This document shows positions 34,470 through 46,179 of a DNA stretch of 64,000 nt, in pieces (within the stretch, counting starts at the first letter, position 1; each line of letters opens with the position of its first letter). The position numbers and the translations under genes were made by a program. The DNA is from Colocasia esculenta (taxonomy: Eukaryota > Streptophyta > Magnoliopsida > Alismatales > Araceae), in NCBI GenBank assembly GCA_014218235.1, contig CM024755.1:74880631-74944630 (forward strand). Direction: 5' to 3'. Below the pieces are notes generated by a model, which was given only the letters and a program-made list of their open reading frames with translations, searched no databases and was not told the origin of the DNA.

Positions 34470-37285
34470 ATGAGTGGTGTACATAAATTTTATGTAGTTT
34501 TAAATTCTGTGCAGACGACCTGTTGGCGTCAACATGGGTTGACGTTCATGGTGAGTCAGCGGCCACATCGATGGACGGCAACTCCATATTGACGGCCAGT
34601 GATGTTGACGTCAAGGTCCCAGATCTGTTGCGATTTCAGATCCGGAAACGCCCCCGAAATCTTCGCCTCTTGTTTAGGAAACCGTTCCCCAACGGTAACC
34701 TAGCCTAACCCTTATGCGTATCCGACCCCCAACCCTTTATATTGTCCAGTTTTCGGCCAAGTCTGTCCTTTTGACTCTTGGGTCAAAAACCTAGACTTTC
34801 TGTGCGAAAACCTATTTTGGAACTCTTTGATCCGGCTACTGGAGGCTTCAACCGGTGATCTGCATCAACTGGAGAGGACTCTGAACATCCGGGAACGACT
34901 TCCCCACGCTGGTGTGCAGTGAAGATCAACAGAGAACCCGTATAAAGAAGGATTTGAAGGCTCTTTGGCTAAGGCCGAGGAGAGCTTCTTCAATTCACAT
35001 TGATTGGGGATTTTATCCAAGGCAAGTAACCCATCCACATCATCCCTACATGTGTCTAGTATGTCCCAGGAATTTTTAGGATTTTAATTCGAGTCCTGGA
35101 ACCCCCCATTCAGTCGATCTTTTGCGTTCAGTCTGTGTTCTGCACAGACAGGAACTTAACAGCAGGATCTATTGTCGTTAAGATCTGAACTTGGCGGTGC
35201 CCTTTGTTGCCGTTAACTTGGTAGGCGGCCACCCCTTGCCGTTTAGTTCTTCAGGCAGAAACAATGTTGTCTGCTGCCCTATAAAAACTATTTTCTCGAG
35301 TTTTCTGCGCATGAGGATATAAGATAACTTTTATATGATATGTAAATATCTATGTGGAAGCATGTTGTGGATTGTTATGAATTTCTGTGGATTTCCCACA
35401 TTATTAAAATTATCAGAAATGTCTAGTTGACAGGTTTTAATCTTGTAAAATCTCGATTATGCAAATCTGTGTGGAATTTATCAGTCATGAAAATTATGTA
35501 TATCAGTTAAGGGTTTTAGTTCATGCTGTATAAAATTTGGAATTTTATGATATCTGTGTAAATTATTATAATTTCTGAATGGTAAAACAAGGAGCATGCT
35601 GATTTAGTATAGAAATTCCAATAAATGGTATGAAAGTAGATAAATTCCTGAAAATTAGCATATGTTCAGTACTACCAGTATGCATGTGTAGCATGAACTA
35701 TAGGTCTGAATGATAATAACTATGTAAATTGGGCTATTTTAATCTGAGATAATATCACTGTTTGAATTTTATTAAATAGTGGATATTTTAGAAAATTGTG
35801 AAACTTCGTATATGTGATCTATGGATAGTAAACGACCTGTGGTTAAATGTTCACATTCATCGGATAACAGTAGGTACTGATTACAATATTCTCATCGTGA
35901 AAAGGGTATGGTTTAGTGTAATAAAAAAATGATTGATGTAATCACAGCATGATATGAATCAATTAGTAGTTGTAACTGATTTAGTTCTATTAACAGTAGT
36001 ACCATAATAGGGAACTTGAACCATGTGCATGAATGTGAAAATAAGAATAACGGGTTAAAATGGTGTGAAATTGTGTGTGTGTTTAAATGGAAAATGTGTA
36101 ATTGTGCCAATGGGTGACACTGCTACCTTAGAGGGTTGTGGAACTGTACTGTGGTAAGGTCCCCACGGGAAAGTTCAAAATGTGTGATGTCCCATGGGCA
36201 TTGGGATTAAATCCTGGAGGCGAACAAGTATCGCTGGTTAGGGTGGAGAGTGCTTCTCCCGGTTCTGCGCAGTAACTAAGATTTATCACTGGAATGCCCA
36301 GGTGATAGATATGTGTTGTGATTAGTGTGTGTCCTTCAAATGGTGGTTTGGGCTATGTGTCACGGCATTTAAAAAAAAAAGTGAAATAGTGTTTAAGTGA
36401 ATATGCATGTGAAAATTGTGTAAATGATTATATGTTAATATGAACTCTTGTGATAGCAGGTGAAATGATAACTTCTTAAATGAATATGTTATGTACATAG
36501 CGAAACAACAAGCTTTTCATGTGTATAAGTGTGTTATTCATGTGAATATGAGTATAGAATCCATGCTAGAATTGTCTCTTTCTTTATGTGTACAACTCCG
36601 TGTTTAAGATGACAAATGTTAACATGTAAATATATAAATGTAGTTAAATGAAACTTAGTTTAACATATTGATAAATGTGTAGAGAGCATGTGATAGGCCT
36701 TAAGTTATTGAACACTTTGTACTAAACAATTTCCATGTGTAACATGTGTAGAAATCATGTTTAGGTTCCATTTGCATAAATTGCTAAATCCATGCTTATA
36801 TGTGATTGTGTGGTATGAGAATGTGCATGTAAGTTTAATGTGTTTAGAGTTATTTGTTGAGTTCTTTTGAACTCATCCTTGCTTCGGCGTACAGGTGCAG
36901 ACGTTTCTACTTCTTCCGAGGAGATCGTTAGGAGCGACTCGGAGCGGGAGTAGGAGACCTCGTTTAGATTCCACGTTGTACATTCATTTTCATAAGTATG
37001 TAATAAAAAGACTCTGCGTAGTCTTATGTGGACAATGTATTCAATTCATTTCTTAACTATGAAATGTTTAGTTCTCTTTTCCTCTATATGGACTGTGAAT
37101 AGAATGTGGATGATGGAATAAGAGTTACTTTCCAGTCATTTCATTTCCGTTGTCATGTGTTATATATATATTTGTGTATGTTTCAGCCTAATTGTACAAT
37201 TGTTGGGTAAATGTCCCACTGTAGCGGCGTTCATTGTACCGATGTGGGTTGGTGTGACCGTACCGGTATAAGGAGGGTCGTTACA
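34263..37285 (+). repeat. T2 3' LTR (3023 bp)
   Basis: Begins TGTAAGGCCC, ends GAGGGTCGTTACA. It has the (TA)n run (34405-34467), donor AAG then GCAAGT (35022), and the same hairpins as the 5' copy. It contains about 250 bp (near 35819-36072) absent from the 5' LTR. Confidence 0.95.
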
Positions 37286-37290
37286 CAAAA

Positions 37291-37860
37291 AGTGGATAAA
37301 CGAGCATAATCACGTCCACCAGACCGGGCGCATTTTGGCTGCCTTCATAAATACGTTTGCCATACCCGACGCGACTTGAAAATGATGCCCACGTTGCCCG
37401 GCGAGCCTTGGAAATGGAGGTGAAGCACTAGGGAGGAATGGGGTGATCCAAGAATGATTGGGAAACTACTCTTTGCAAGGCAAAAGGGGGGCCATTTGTG
37501 TCATTAGGGCGCAATATGAAATTTGCCCGTGGTGGAATCAAAATCGCGTGTCTACACTCCCCAGGTTATCAAGTACGTCGGGGTGCTCCTCCCTAGGACC
37601 AGATCAGGCCCCATCACGCAGGCATTTGATCAGTGGACCGAAGTCCTAAGTAGTGTCGATGTCAACAACATTATGGTCGTTAGAGTCAAAACGGACAGAA
37701 TTGTAGGATATCATGGAAGCCAAAAACATAAGCTCAGTTCAAGGATTAAAGTATAGATTGCCAAGGATTTAGTGAACGAAGTGAAAAAGAACTTGACAAA
37801 TCAAGGGGTTAAGTGGGTTCCTTATACATTTCTCTTAGTTTCAGATTCAAGGTAAGCAAA
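37291..37860. other. Unassigned sequence between T2 and the LINE fragment
   Basis: Continues the sequence cut at 15018. The first 100 bp have CGACGCGACTTG words like LTR-A U3, so at least this part probably belongs to LTR-A. The rest (37400-37860) has no recognised coding or LTR signal. Confidence 0.4.
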
Positions 37861-37879
37861 TACAAAGTTGGAATTTTAG

Positions 37880-39174
37880 TTGAATCACAAAGTTGGAATT
37901 TTATTTTGCTTGACCCTAACAATGCTCCCCACGCTATGGTTAATGAAGGTCTTCGGGATGTACACCATCATATCTGGCAGCTGATCCCAGATATGTAGAG
38001 CTTAAGAAATATTCATTTATCTGATGAGGAGGATAAATGCATTTGGTCTCCCACCAATGATGGCTCCTTCACCTCAAAGTCTGCCTACAACTTGTTAAGA
38101 CCTAGTGGTGTTTACAGACCAGCCTTGGGGAAAATTTGGCATCTTCTTTTTCTTAAAAAAGCCTCTCTCTTCTCTTGGAAGGTGATCAATAGGGCAGTTC
38201 TAGTTGACTCTAGAATTTCCGATCAAGGAATTCAACTTGCTTCTAAATGTTCCTGCTATCGAAGGCCCCAGTATGAAGACATCGACCACTTGTTTACTAA
38301 GAGTGATCTTGTTGTTAGTCTTTGGAGCTGGTTTATGCCTTTTATATCTGCTCCAAATTTTAGGAATGAACATTTCACTTCTTCGTGTTGGTGGATTATT
38401 CATAATTCCAAGATCTCATCCCCCTTTGGCTTCATCTCCTTATATGGCAGCATTCTTATCACTTGGGAAATTTGGAAAGAAAGGTGCAAACGGTGTTATG
38501 AGTAGCTTTTTAAATCCAGCAGGAACATCATTGAGAGCATTAAAGTTCAGATTTCTCATGCTATTAATCAGTCCAATTTTACATCACAACCTTCGACAAG
38601 TCAGCAAGCCGTTATTAATTCTTTTGGATTCACCTTTACTACTAGCAGAACTCGACTGAATTTAGTTTGATGGATTCCTCCCTTACAAAGATTTTGCCTA
38701 AATGTGGATGGTTCTTCTAAAGGAAACCCTGGTCTTAGTGGTGGTGGCGGCTATGTTAGAAACTCTCAAGGTGATATCATATTGGCTTTTGCTTTTCACT
38801 ATGGATTCGACAGTAGTCTTCAGGCTGAGGTCAGAGCTCTTCATGATGGTTTAAAGTTGGCTGAGGAAAAGGGTGTTCACATTCACCTTATTTATTCGGA
38901 TTATGCTATTCTAGTTAGATCCTTCACTTCCAACTCATCACTGGGCTGGGAATGTCATACATGGTGGCGATCTGCTCTACAAATTTTCCATAGACATGGC
39001 TCTTCTATTTCTCATGTTTGCAGGGAAGCGAACCATGTTGCTAATGCATTGGCGCCTTATGCTTGTTCAGAAACTGAAAATAAAGTCTTTACTTCCTTTT
39101 TTATGCTCCCCCTGGCTTGTAGGGGTTCAGCGGTCTTGGATAAGACTGACCTTCCTTTTGTTCGGCTAGTCTAG
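37880..39174 (+). pseudogene. LINE ORF2 C-terminus: zinc-binding domain and RNase H
   Basis: The frame encodes the zf-RVT-type region of plant LINEs (WSPTNDGSFTSKSAYNLL, then CSCYRRPQYEDIDHLF) followed by an RNase H of the RVT_3 type (NVDGSSKGNPGLSGGGGYVR, LQAEVRALHDGLKLA, VCREANHVANALA). This RNase H is typical of plant L1-like elements. Three in-frame stops: TAG at 37996, TAG at 38503 and TGA near 38668, each one C-to-T change from CAG or CGA. The endonuclease and reverse transcriptase lie upstream and are missing. Confidence 0.85.
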
Positions 39175-39280
39175 TCCTTGTTTTGTAGGGGTATGCCCCA
39201 GTGATCTGTCTCCTCACTTTCCATTTTATGTAAATTTGGGACAGGCCCTCCTGCCTCTTTTTGCTAAAAAAAAAAACAAA
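37880..39280 (+). mobile_element. LINE 3' fragment (5'-truncated)
   Basis: The C-terminal part of a plant LINE ORF2 followed by a 3' UTR and a run of A (about 39267-39277). The 5' boundary is approximate; a 16-bp direct repeat of CAAAGTTGGAATTTTA near 37863 and 37889 lies beside it. No clear target duplication. Confidence 0.8.
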
Positions 39281-39424
39281 GGAAATAGAAATCAAGTAAT
39301 TAGGAGTCGTTAGAATAATCTTCACATTCTTACCACATTTAACATGTACAAGATACTTAGGTTAATGTCATGCTGGTTACTCTTCTATGGGACAGATCAC
39401 AAGGCAGTCATATGTTCAAATGAG

Positions 39425-39775
39425 CAGTCGAAGTGGCTAGAAGGTCCAGTCAGAGTTGCCATAAAAGGCCAGTCGAAGTTGACAAAAGAGAACAGTCAAA
39501 GTGGCCAGAAGGGCCAGTCAAAGTTGCCACAAAGGGTCAGTCGAAGTGGCTAGAAGGGCCAATCAAAGTTGCCACAAAGGGTCAGTCGAATTTGACAAGA
39601 GAGAACAGTCGAAGTGGCCAGAAGGGCCAGTTGAAGTTGCCACAAGGGCTAGTCAAAGTTGAAAAAGAGAATAGACAAAGTGGCCAGAAGGGCCAATCGA
39701 AATTGACAATAGAGAACAGTCAAAGTGGCCAGAAGGGAAAGTCGAAGTTGCCACAAAGGGCTAGTCGAAATGTAC
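39425..39775. repeat. Tandem array of AGTCGAAGTGGCCAGAAGGG-type units
   Basis: About ten imperfect units alternate AGTCGAAGTGGCCAGAAGGG with CAGTCGAAGTTGCCACAAAG. A long plus frame reads through it (repeating SGQKGQSKL), but nothing outside the repeat supports a gene. Confidence 0.8.
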
Positions 39776-40969
39776 TTGAATCAAGAAGGAAATGAGTCTA
39801 TGAATAACTCAAGGATGCATCAGACCCAATGACGCTAATAGTAAGAGTTCAATGGTGGACAGAACTTGATATTTTTCAGAGGAATCATACCAGGTTTCCA
39901 ACAAGGAAGTTGTTGAAACCATCACATGAAAGAACTTGAGGGTTGCACTTCCACTCTAACAATTCCAAAAATGCATGGATCAAGACAAATCAAATGCATT
40001 CCTTATGGGAAAGATCTACGAACTCTACACTTCTTAGTCATAAATGGGACAAACAAGAGGGGCTTACGATGGTGTGAGGATCAAGGAATCCTAACACCTT
40101 ACTTAGACAAAAGTTAGGCAAATCAGAGGCTATAAAGATGGAATCAAAAGATTCCAGATAGTGAGAGATATTTAGTTTGTGCCCGAGAAAACCTACCTTT
40201 TTGGGTTTCTCTTCAGATCCTCTCCTATGTTTTGATGCAGAGGCTAGAGGAAGAAGATGAACTCCTCCAAGCTCCAAGGTTCAAGCTCCAAGTTGCAGGA
40301 TCATCCCTCTAGCTCCAGAGTGCTCCACACCATCAGAGCTCCAAGCTTCTCCAGCAAGTCACATTCAAGGATGAGCAGAAGAGGAGCTCTAAAGCTCCAA
40401 GATCACCTTCGGCTCTTCTCAGGTCAAGGCAAGAAGGTGTAGAGAGGAAAGGCTCCAAACGGCCTTTAGGGACAAGAAGAAAGTAAGGTTCGGCCAAGAA
40501 GGGTCTTATGACTTATTTAAGGGGTCTTGGCCTAGTCTAAGGCCTTTCTTTAATCCATATAGGAGGACAAAAAGGACACTAAGGTCCAATTTGGCCATAC
40601 ATGGGTCATGTGACCATGCCCAACCCATGCCATGTCTTACCGAACCTTGACTTGGTCTAGGAAAGGATAGACCCACCATACCTGGGCCATATCTATGTTG
40701 ACCTTTTCTGGGGAAAGGACAGGGGTAGGTAAGAACCACCCATGCCTTTTTACCAACTTCCAAAGTGATATGTCTAAGGGGTCTTTTCCAAGTACAAGCT
40801 ATTCATTTTCTTTCCCATATTTAAGCATACCTGAGCCATGTCTATGTTGACCTACTTCTGGGGAAAGGACAGGGTAAGAACCTCCCATGCCCATTTCAGA
40901 GAATTTTTTCTCATGCTATCATCGATTGGAGACCAAGCTCCAAACCAATTGGTGTTCAAGGCTACATCG

Positions 40970-41480
40970 ATTGCTGATGATGTCATATATTGATCGTGAA
41001 AAGAGCTTCATATCGATTTGGCATAAGATAATCGATTTGTGACTATCAAGGAAATCGATTGGCATAGAGACAATCGATTGGTGACTAACAAGGCAATCGA
41101 TTGGCATAGAGACAATCGATTGGTGACTAATTGGGCAATAGATTGGTGTCTAACAAGGCAATCTATTGGTGTGAAAGAGGTAATTGATTGGCATAAAGAC
41201 AATCAATTGGTGACTAACAAGGCAATCGATTGACATAGAGAAAATCGATTGGTGAAGGGAAAGCATCAATTGGTCATTAGACCATCAATTGCTGAAGGAT
41301 AAACAATTGATTGGTCATTAAGCTATTGATTGCTGAAGGAAAAACATCGATTGGTTATTAGACCATTGATTGGCAAAGGAAATGGTCCCATAACCATCCG
41401 ATTGGTGTTATGGACATCGATAGCTGACCAACCCTGATGGGCCTGTCAATTGGTGACTATTCTAGCGATTGGTCTTCTAC
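40970..41480. repeat. Array of CAATCGATTG palindromes
   Basis: Clearest at 41025-41260: AATCGATTGG recurs about every 19-23 bp, alternating linkers TGACTAACAAGGC and CATAGAGAC, and then decays to CATCAATTGG and CATTGATTGG variants to 41480. CAATCGATTG is a perfect 10-bp palindrome. Confidence 0.8.
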
Positions 41481-41734
41481 CCTTTCGATTGAGCTTGTAA
41501 ATGGGAATCGATTTGTGACTAAATGTTCCAATTATTGAACAAGTATCCAATAACCCTTCTGTTTGGTGTGTACTTACACCAATTGTTGAACAAGGGCCTA
41601 GAAATCATCTTTTTAGTGTTTTAGATGAACTGATTACTGGATAAGGGTCTAATAATCATCTTGTTAGGGTTGATGCCATATTGGTTACTGGACAAGGGAT
41701 TTAGTAAGACCCTAATTGGTTTTTAACCAATTAC

Positions 41735-42224
41735 TGATGCGGCACAGTGCTGTGGGCAGGGAAAAACGAATAGACAGGGAGAGAGGGCAGTGGGAGGAAG
41801 AAGAAGAAGGGTCGGGACGTGGGCTTCCACCCTGGGGAATCCACCCTGCTGAGAGAGAAGACCAAGGTTGTGCATGCAAAGCTTCTTCAAATCTTCATCA
41901 AACCCTAAAACAGATCATTACAACTTATTTATAGTGAGGGAACCCTAATGGTCCTCACTAATACATTGAAAGACCAAAATAACCTCAAGCCCTAAACATA
42001 GGTCCAAAATCGGACCCAAAAATACACAGAAAATAAAAGAACTCAAATGGGCCTCATATGGGCCTTATTACATCAACAAAATGCTCAAACTCATAAAAGA
42101 CACATGCTAGGGGCCCGACGACAAGTCGCCAAGCTAAATGGACGCCGTCGTCGCTGCTCGCCGCCTCCGCCTGTGGTAAACTTGGACCCTGTCGGTCAGG
42201 TCCAGTGCTCTGGTGTCCCCACCA
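41735..42224 (-). repeat. CRM-like 3' LTR (490 bp)
   Basis: On the minus strand it begins TGGTGGGGACACC and ends TGTGCCGCATCA. A TATAAATAAG sequence lies at about 41925-41934. Confidence 0.95.
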
Positions 42225-42237
42225 ATACCCCCCACCT
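42225..42237 (-). promoter_or_regulatory. CRM-like polypurine tract
   Basis: The minus strand reads AGGTGGGGGGTAT, directly before the 3' LTR. Confidence 0.8.
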
Positions 42238-42277
42238 GAGAAGAACTCGACCCCGTCGAGTAAGGGTCCTGACAGCT

Positions 42278-44635
42278 CTAGTGACGCTCCAAAAGGTCAT
42301 GATCAATCTGCTGTAGCTCCGTGCGGGTGATCCACGCATCATCAGTGGAAGGTCGACCCTTCCAGCGAACCAGGTAGCGTTGACAGTCCCTACTCTAGGT
42401 GGTGACTACCTGCTCATCAAGTATATGGTCAATCTGCTCACGTCGTGTAGGAGTCATGGCTGGAGGTGGACACTCTGGGGTGGGGTCGCTCACAAGGGGA
42501 GGTGATGGCTCGAATCGATCACTGGGAATTACTGCGGGGTCTCTATAAGCTACCAAATCTAAAACATTAATAGTGGAACTCATACTATAATATGGTGGTA
42601 GATCGATGACATATGCGTTGGATCCAATTCGTTTTAGAACTTTAAAGGGTCCCGCTCCCCGAGATTGTAGTTTCTTCACGGTTCCTGAGGGAAACCGTTC
42701 AGGTCTGACCCTGATCATAACGTAATCACCCTCCTAGAAATCGTGGAAACGACGATGTAAATTTGCCGGTGCCCGATATTTTTCATTGCTTATCTGAATA
42801 TGGTGACGAATACTATCGTGCAGACCTCTAATGTGTTTAGCTAACGACTGTGCAGACTCAGAGACTCGGGCCTGGTGAGACATGGGGACAAGATCTACAG
42901 GACTCCAAGGCCTATACCCCGTGACTATCTCAAAAGGACTCATGCCAGTGGACCTGTTGACCGAGTTGTTGTAGGAAAATTCAGCTTGAGGTAAGATCAG
43001 ATCCCAGTTCCGAGCATTCTCACCGACTAGACAACGCAACAAATCCCCTAGACTCCTGTTAACCACTTCAGTTTGTCCATCCGTTTGGGGATGGTAGGCG
43101 GTAGAGAACTTGAGCTTCGTGCCCAAAAGGTGCCACAGGGTCTTCCAAAAGTAGCTAACAAACCGCACATCCCTGTCCGACACAATAGATTTGGGAAGCC
43201 CGCGGAGACGCACGATCTCAGAGAGGAAGATACGGGCCACCCGAGACGCATCAGAGGTCTTGGCACAAGGAATGAAATGGGCCATTTTGGAAAACCTGTC
43301 CACCACCACCATGATGGAGTCATGTCGGCGAACCGTGCGTGGCAATCCCAAGACAAAATCCATACTCACGTCATGCCACGGACGGTCGGGCACAGGTAGG
43401 GGAGTGTACAGACCGGTGTTCTGCTTTCGTTGCTTGGCCAAAGCACATGTGCGACATTGGGCCACAATTCGGGCCACATCATGTTTTAAACTAGGCCAAT
43501 AGAACCGGTACTCCACTAACTCAATGGTCTTATTGCGACCGAAGTGTCCAGCCAAGCCACCCGCATGCACTTCCCAAACAAGAATGTCACGCACAGAGGT
43601 ACGAGGAATGCAAAGCTTATGCTCTCGAAAAAGATACCCGTCCTGAAGGACGAAGTCATTATATAGCTGGGAGGGGCTTGACTGGAGGGCTGAAAGGATG
43701 GGACCAAAATCTGGGCAACTAGGGTAGTCATCTCGCAACTTCTCAAATCTCGTGACTTTCGAAGAGACGACTACCAGCAAGGAGGCGCGACGACTCAGTG
43801 CATCAGCCACTCGATTCTCCACTCCAGCCTTATGTTTGAGGACAAATGTGTAGGCTTGGAGATACTCCACCCAACGACTATGTCGCGGGTTAAGTTTCTT
43901 TTGGGCATGGAGAAATCGAAGAGCTTCGTGGTCCGAGAATTCATGGAGGAGACTGGCGACATCCTCAGGCTGCTCACTCAGTGTGTCTTCGACACCTTCA
44001 TCATCAACTTCCCTAACCATCAGAGCATATATGACGTCATAATCAAAGAGCTCATGCTCAAACTCTCGGGCAGTGATCAACTGTAACATCATAGAGGTCA
44101 GAGTGCTCGTCTTAGGGGTACGAGCGGAAGGGGGCTTCCCGGAAAGGGGTACCGTAGCACTAGCAGTAGCACTCGGCTGAGAAGAGCTCGAGTCGCCAGG
44201 GGCATCCACTTGAGGGGTGGTTGCAACCGAAGGGGAGGTGGGAGCAGGGCTTTCCAGAGAGGGAACAGTGCGAGGTCGAGAGGGATGGATAGTGATGTGG
44301 TGACCGCCATGCTTGAAGACACAAGTGTTGGACCGCCCATAAAGAGCCGCATCTGTATCATAGATCCATGGCCGGCCAAGGATAACACTCCCGACTTCCA
44401 TAGGAAGGACATCACACCAGATCTGAGCCTCATACGATTGAAGATGAATGGGCACGAGGCATCTTAAACAAACAGGAATTGAAGTGGTGTCCACCCAAGA
44501 GACTTGATAGGGACGAGGATGATCCTCTGTCGCGAGACCCAAATGGGCAACCGTGTTGGTGGAAATAGCATTAATGCAACTCCCACTATCAATGATGACA
44601 CGACAGACTCTCCCACCCAGGTGGTAGTAGGTCTA
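42278..44635 (-). pseudogene. pol: CRM-like protease-integrase-chromodomain with internal RT deletion
   Basis: Minus frame: protease (VIIDSGSCINAIS, near 44600; ILGRPWIYD), a linker rich in Ser, Pro and Thr, then DVASLLHEFSD joined directly to HEALRFLHAQKK, the end of RNase H. The segment normally between them (the RT with YVDD-type motif and most of RNase H) is absent, without a frameshift. Integrase follows: zinc finger (HAGGLAGHFG, CRTCALAK), core MDFVLGLPRT, SDRDVRF, DGQTEVVN with all three acids, then RPERFPSGTVKKLQ. A chromodomain (RYLVRWKGRPSTDDAWI, 42278-42390) ends at 42278. Stops: 44633, 42734 and 42395, all TAG. Confidence 0.9.
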
Positions 44636-44950
44636 TAAAATGGCGGTACGGCGCCAATCTTCAGTTTCTTTGGGTTGGGCAAGGATACATCGGACCACTC
44701 CTAGCCTATTTTCTTCGGGCGCAACCACCAAGTCGGCCGGTTCGCCGACGCCCACAAACTCGCCCTCATACTCATTGGCTAGGCCATCACCCTCATGATC
44801 AACATCGACAAGGGGTTGTTCTTGCTCGAAAGACTCACCATTACCAATAGCTAGGGCCCTTTGGGGGCAATCAATCGCATGGTGCCCTAGCCCTTGACAA
44901 CGATAGCAACGATCGCGGGACTTATCACCCGGGCGCGTGGTCTCCCTCAT
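44636..44950 (-). pseudogene. CRM-like nucleocapsid zinc knuckle and linker to protease
   Basis: Encodes CYRCQGLGHHAIDC, a CCHC knuckle, then an acidic linker (DHEGDGLANEYEGEF). Same frame as the protease downstream, separated by a TAG at 44633-44635 that is a one-base change from CAG. Upstream it is out of frame with gag. Confidence 0.8.
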
Positions 44951-46166
44951 TGGCGCCTTCCCTCTATCATCGCGCCTGGGAGGTGGTAAGGCAGGAGGGA
45001 CCTCCCCCCGGACGTTGTCCTTCTAGAACCCGGCTAGAAAGGACACGCGGGGTGGGGCCCGGGACGGCTTTCGAATCCAGAGGACGCTGATAGGTAGACC
45101 TAACACGAGAAGACTCCCACTCTTGCTCAAATTGCTCCATTTCACGCACAACCTAGTAAGCTTGATCAAGAGTGGTCACATGCTGACGGAAGAGCTCTTA
45201 CTGGTAAGCTCGACGCAAGCCCCTCCGGAAGCGAGAAAGGGTCAAGGCACCCTCCTCACGGGCTCCACACCTCAATAACAGGTCATCAAATTCATCAATA
45301 TACTCTTACACTTTCCTAGAGCCCTGCGAGATGCTCTGCCATCTATCAATCAAACGGTGACAGTACGTCGCAGGGACATACTTCTCACGAAGTCTGGCCT
45401 TCATCTCATCCCGCATGTCAATCGGCTCCTCAAACCTCTGAGCAAGGCGCTCCTCGAGGTTGGTCCAATAAGTTAACACACGACCCCTTAACATGGTCTT
45501 GGCGAAGAAAGCTCGCCAAGGGTCTGACATTCCCAACCAATCAAAATAGCGATTCATCCTAGCCTCCCAGTCCAGGTAATCTTGAGGTTCCAAAGAACCG
45601 TCAAAACTGGGAGCCTCGATGCGGGCATTCCGAATGTCATGGTCCTGATCCCGATATGCCCATCGCTCTTCCTTATCAAACTCCCGATCATGCCTCCTAC
45701 CATACCTCCCATACCTACGAGCAACAGGTACCCTGGGGTTTTCATCGATTTCCTCTTCAAAATTATCCAGGTCGTAGTCAATGTACCGACCACGCCCATC
45801 ACCAGCTAGAGCTGCCCTAGGCTGAGGGTGCTGAGGGGCAGCAGGGGAAAGGGGGCGCTGGTGCTGGGGTCTCTCGACGGCTTGATCTCTCCCTGGCTCA
45901 CACATAACCCCTTCCAAGGCCGCAATGCGACACACCATCCCTTGCACAGTACGGTCTGACCCAGTGACTCTCTCATCAAGACCGGCAAGATCCTCACTCA
46001 TCCCACGGATGTCCTCTCTAAGTTGTAACACCAGATCGGTCAAGTTCAGGTCTCCAGGAGGGTTGGCATGAGTGCCATAAGGGGGAAGGCAGTTTCCCGA
46101 CATAGCTTGTTGTGGTCCACACATCGGCACTGAAGTGTGGTAATCAGTACCGCTACGTGTGGGCAT
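44951..46166 (-). pseudogene. gag: CRM-like gag
   Basis: The first ATG in the clear frame is at 46166. Residues about 40-90 form a coiled-coil-like stretch (LNLTDLVLQLREDIRGMSED). The capsid-like part has ARIEAPSFDGSLEPQDYLDW and TYWTNLEERLAQRFEEP. Stop TAA at 45306-45308, then two more stops in EEGALTLSRFRRGLRRAYQ and DQAY contexts, and a frameshift near 45080 that puts the end out of phase with the zinc knuckle. Confidence 0.85.
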
Positions 46167-46179
46167 GAGATGCAACTAA

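Larger units (their letters stand above)
15019..37285 (+). mobile_element. Element T2: Tekay/Del-like chromovirus interrupted by T3
   Basis: 5' LTR 15019-17804, 3' LTR 34263-37285. The 5-bp duplication CAAAA lies at 15014-15018 and 37286-37290. Without T3 it is about 10.8 kb. Coding order: gag, protease, RT, RNase H, integrase, chromodomain-like tail. The 5' LTR lacks about 250 bp that the 3' LTR has. Many stops and an altered integrase residue make it defective. Confidence 0.95.
39290..41729 (-). repeat. LTR-B: part of a second minus-oriented LTR, with arrays
   Basis: On the minus strand CCTTAAATAAG (40511-40521) looks like a TATA box, followed 300 bp later by a donor, AAAG then GTAGGT (40196), as in the other LTRs. 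A tandem array lies on each side (39425-39775 and 40970-41480). The sequence seems to continue at 48149-49162 after the CRM-like element. The relation to LTR-A, also inside the TATAT-flanked block, is unresolved; the two do not look alike. Confidence 0.45.

Noticed and set aside
39425..39775. Repeat-protein gene
   Set aside because: The frame exists only within the tandem array, with no start context or flanking coding.
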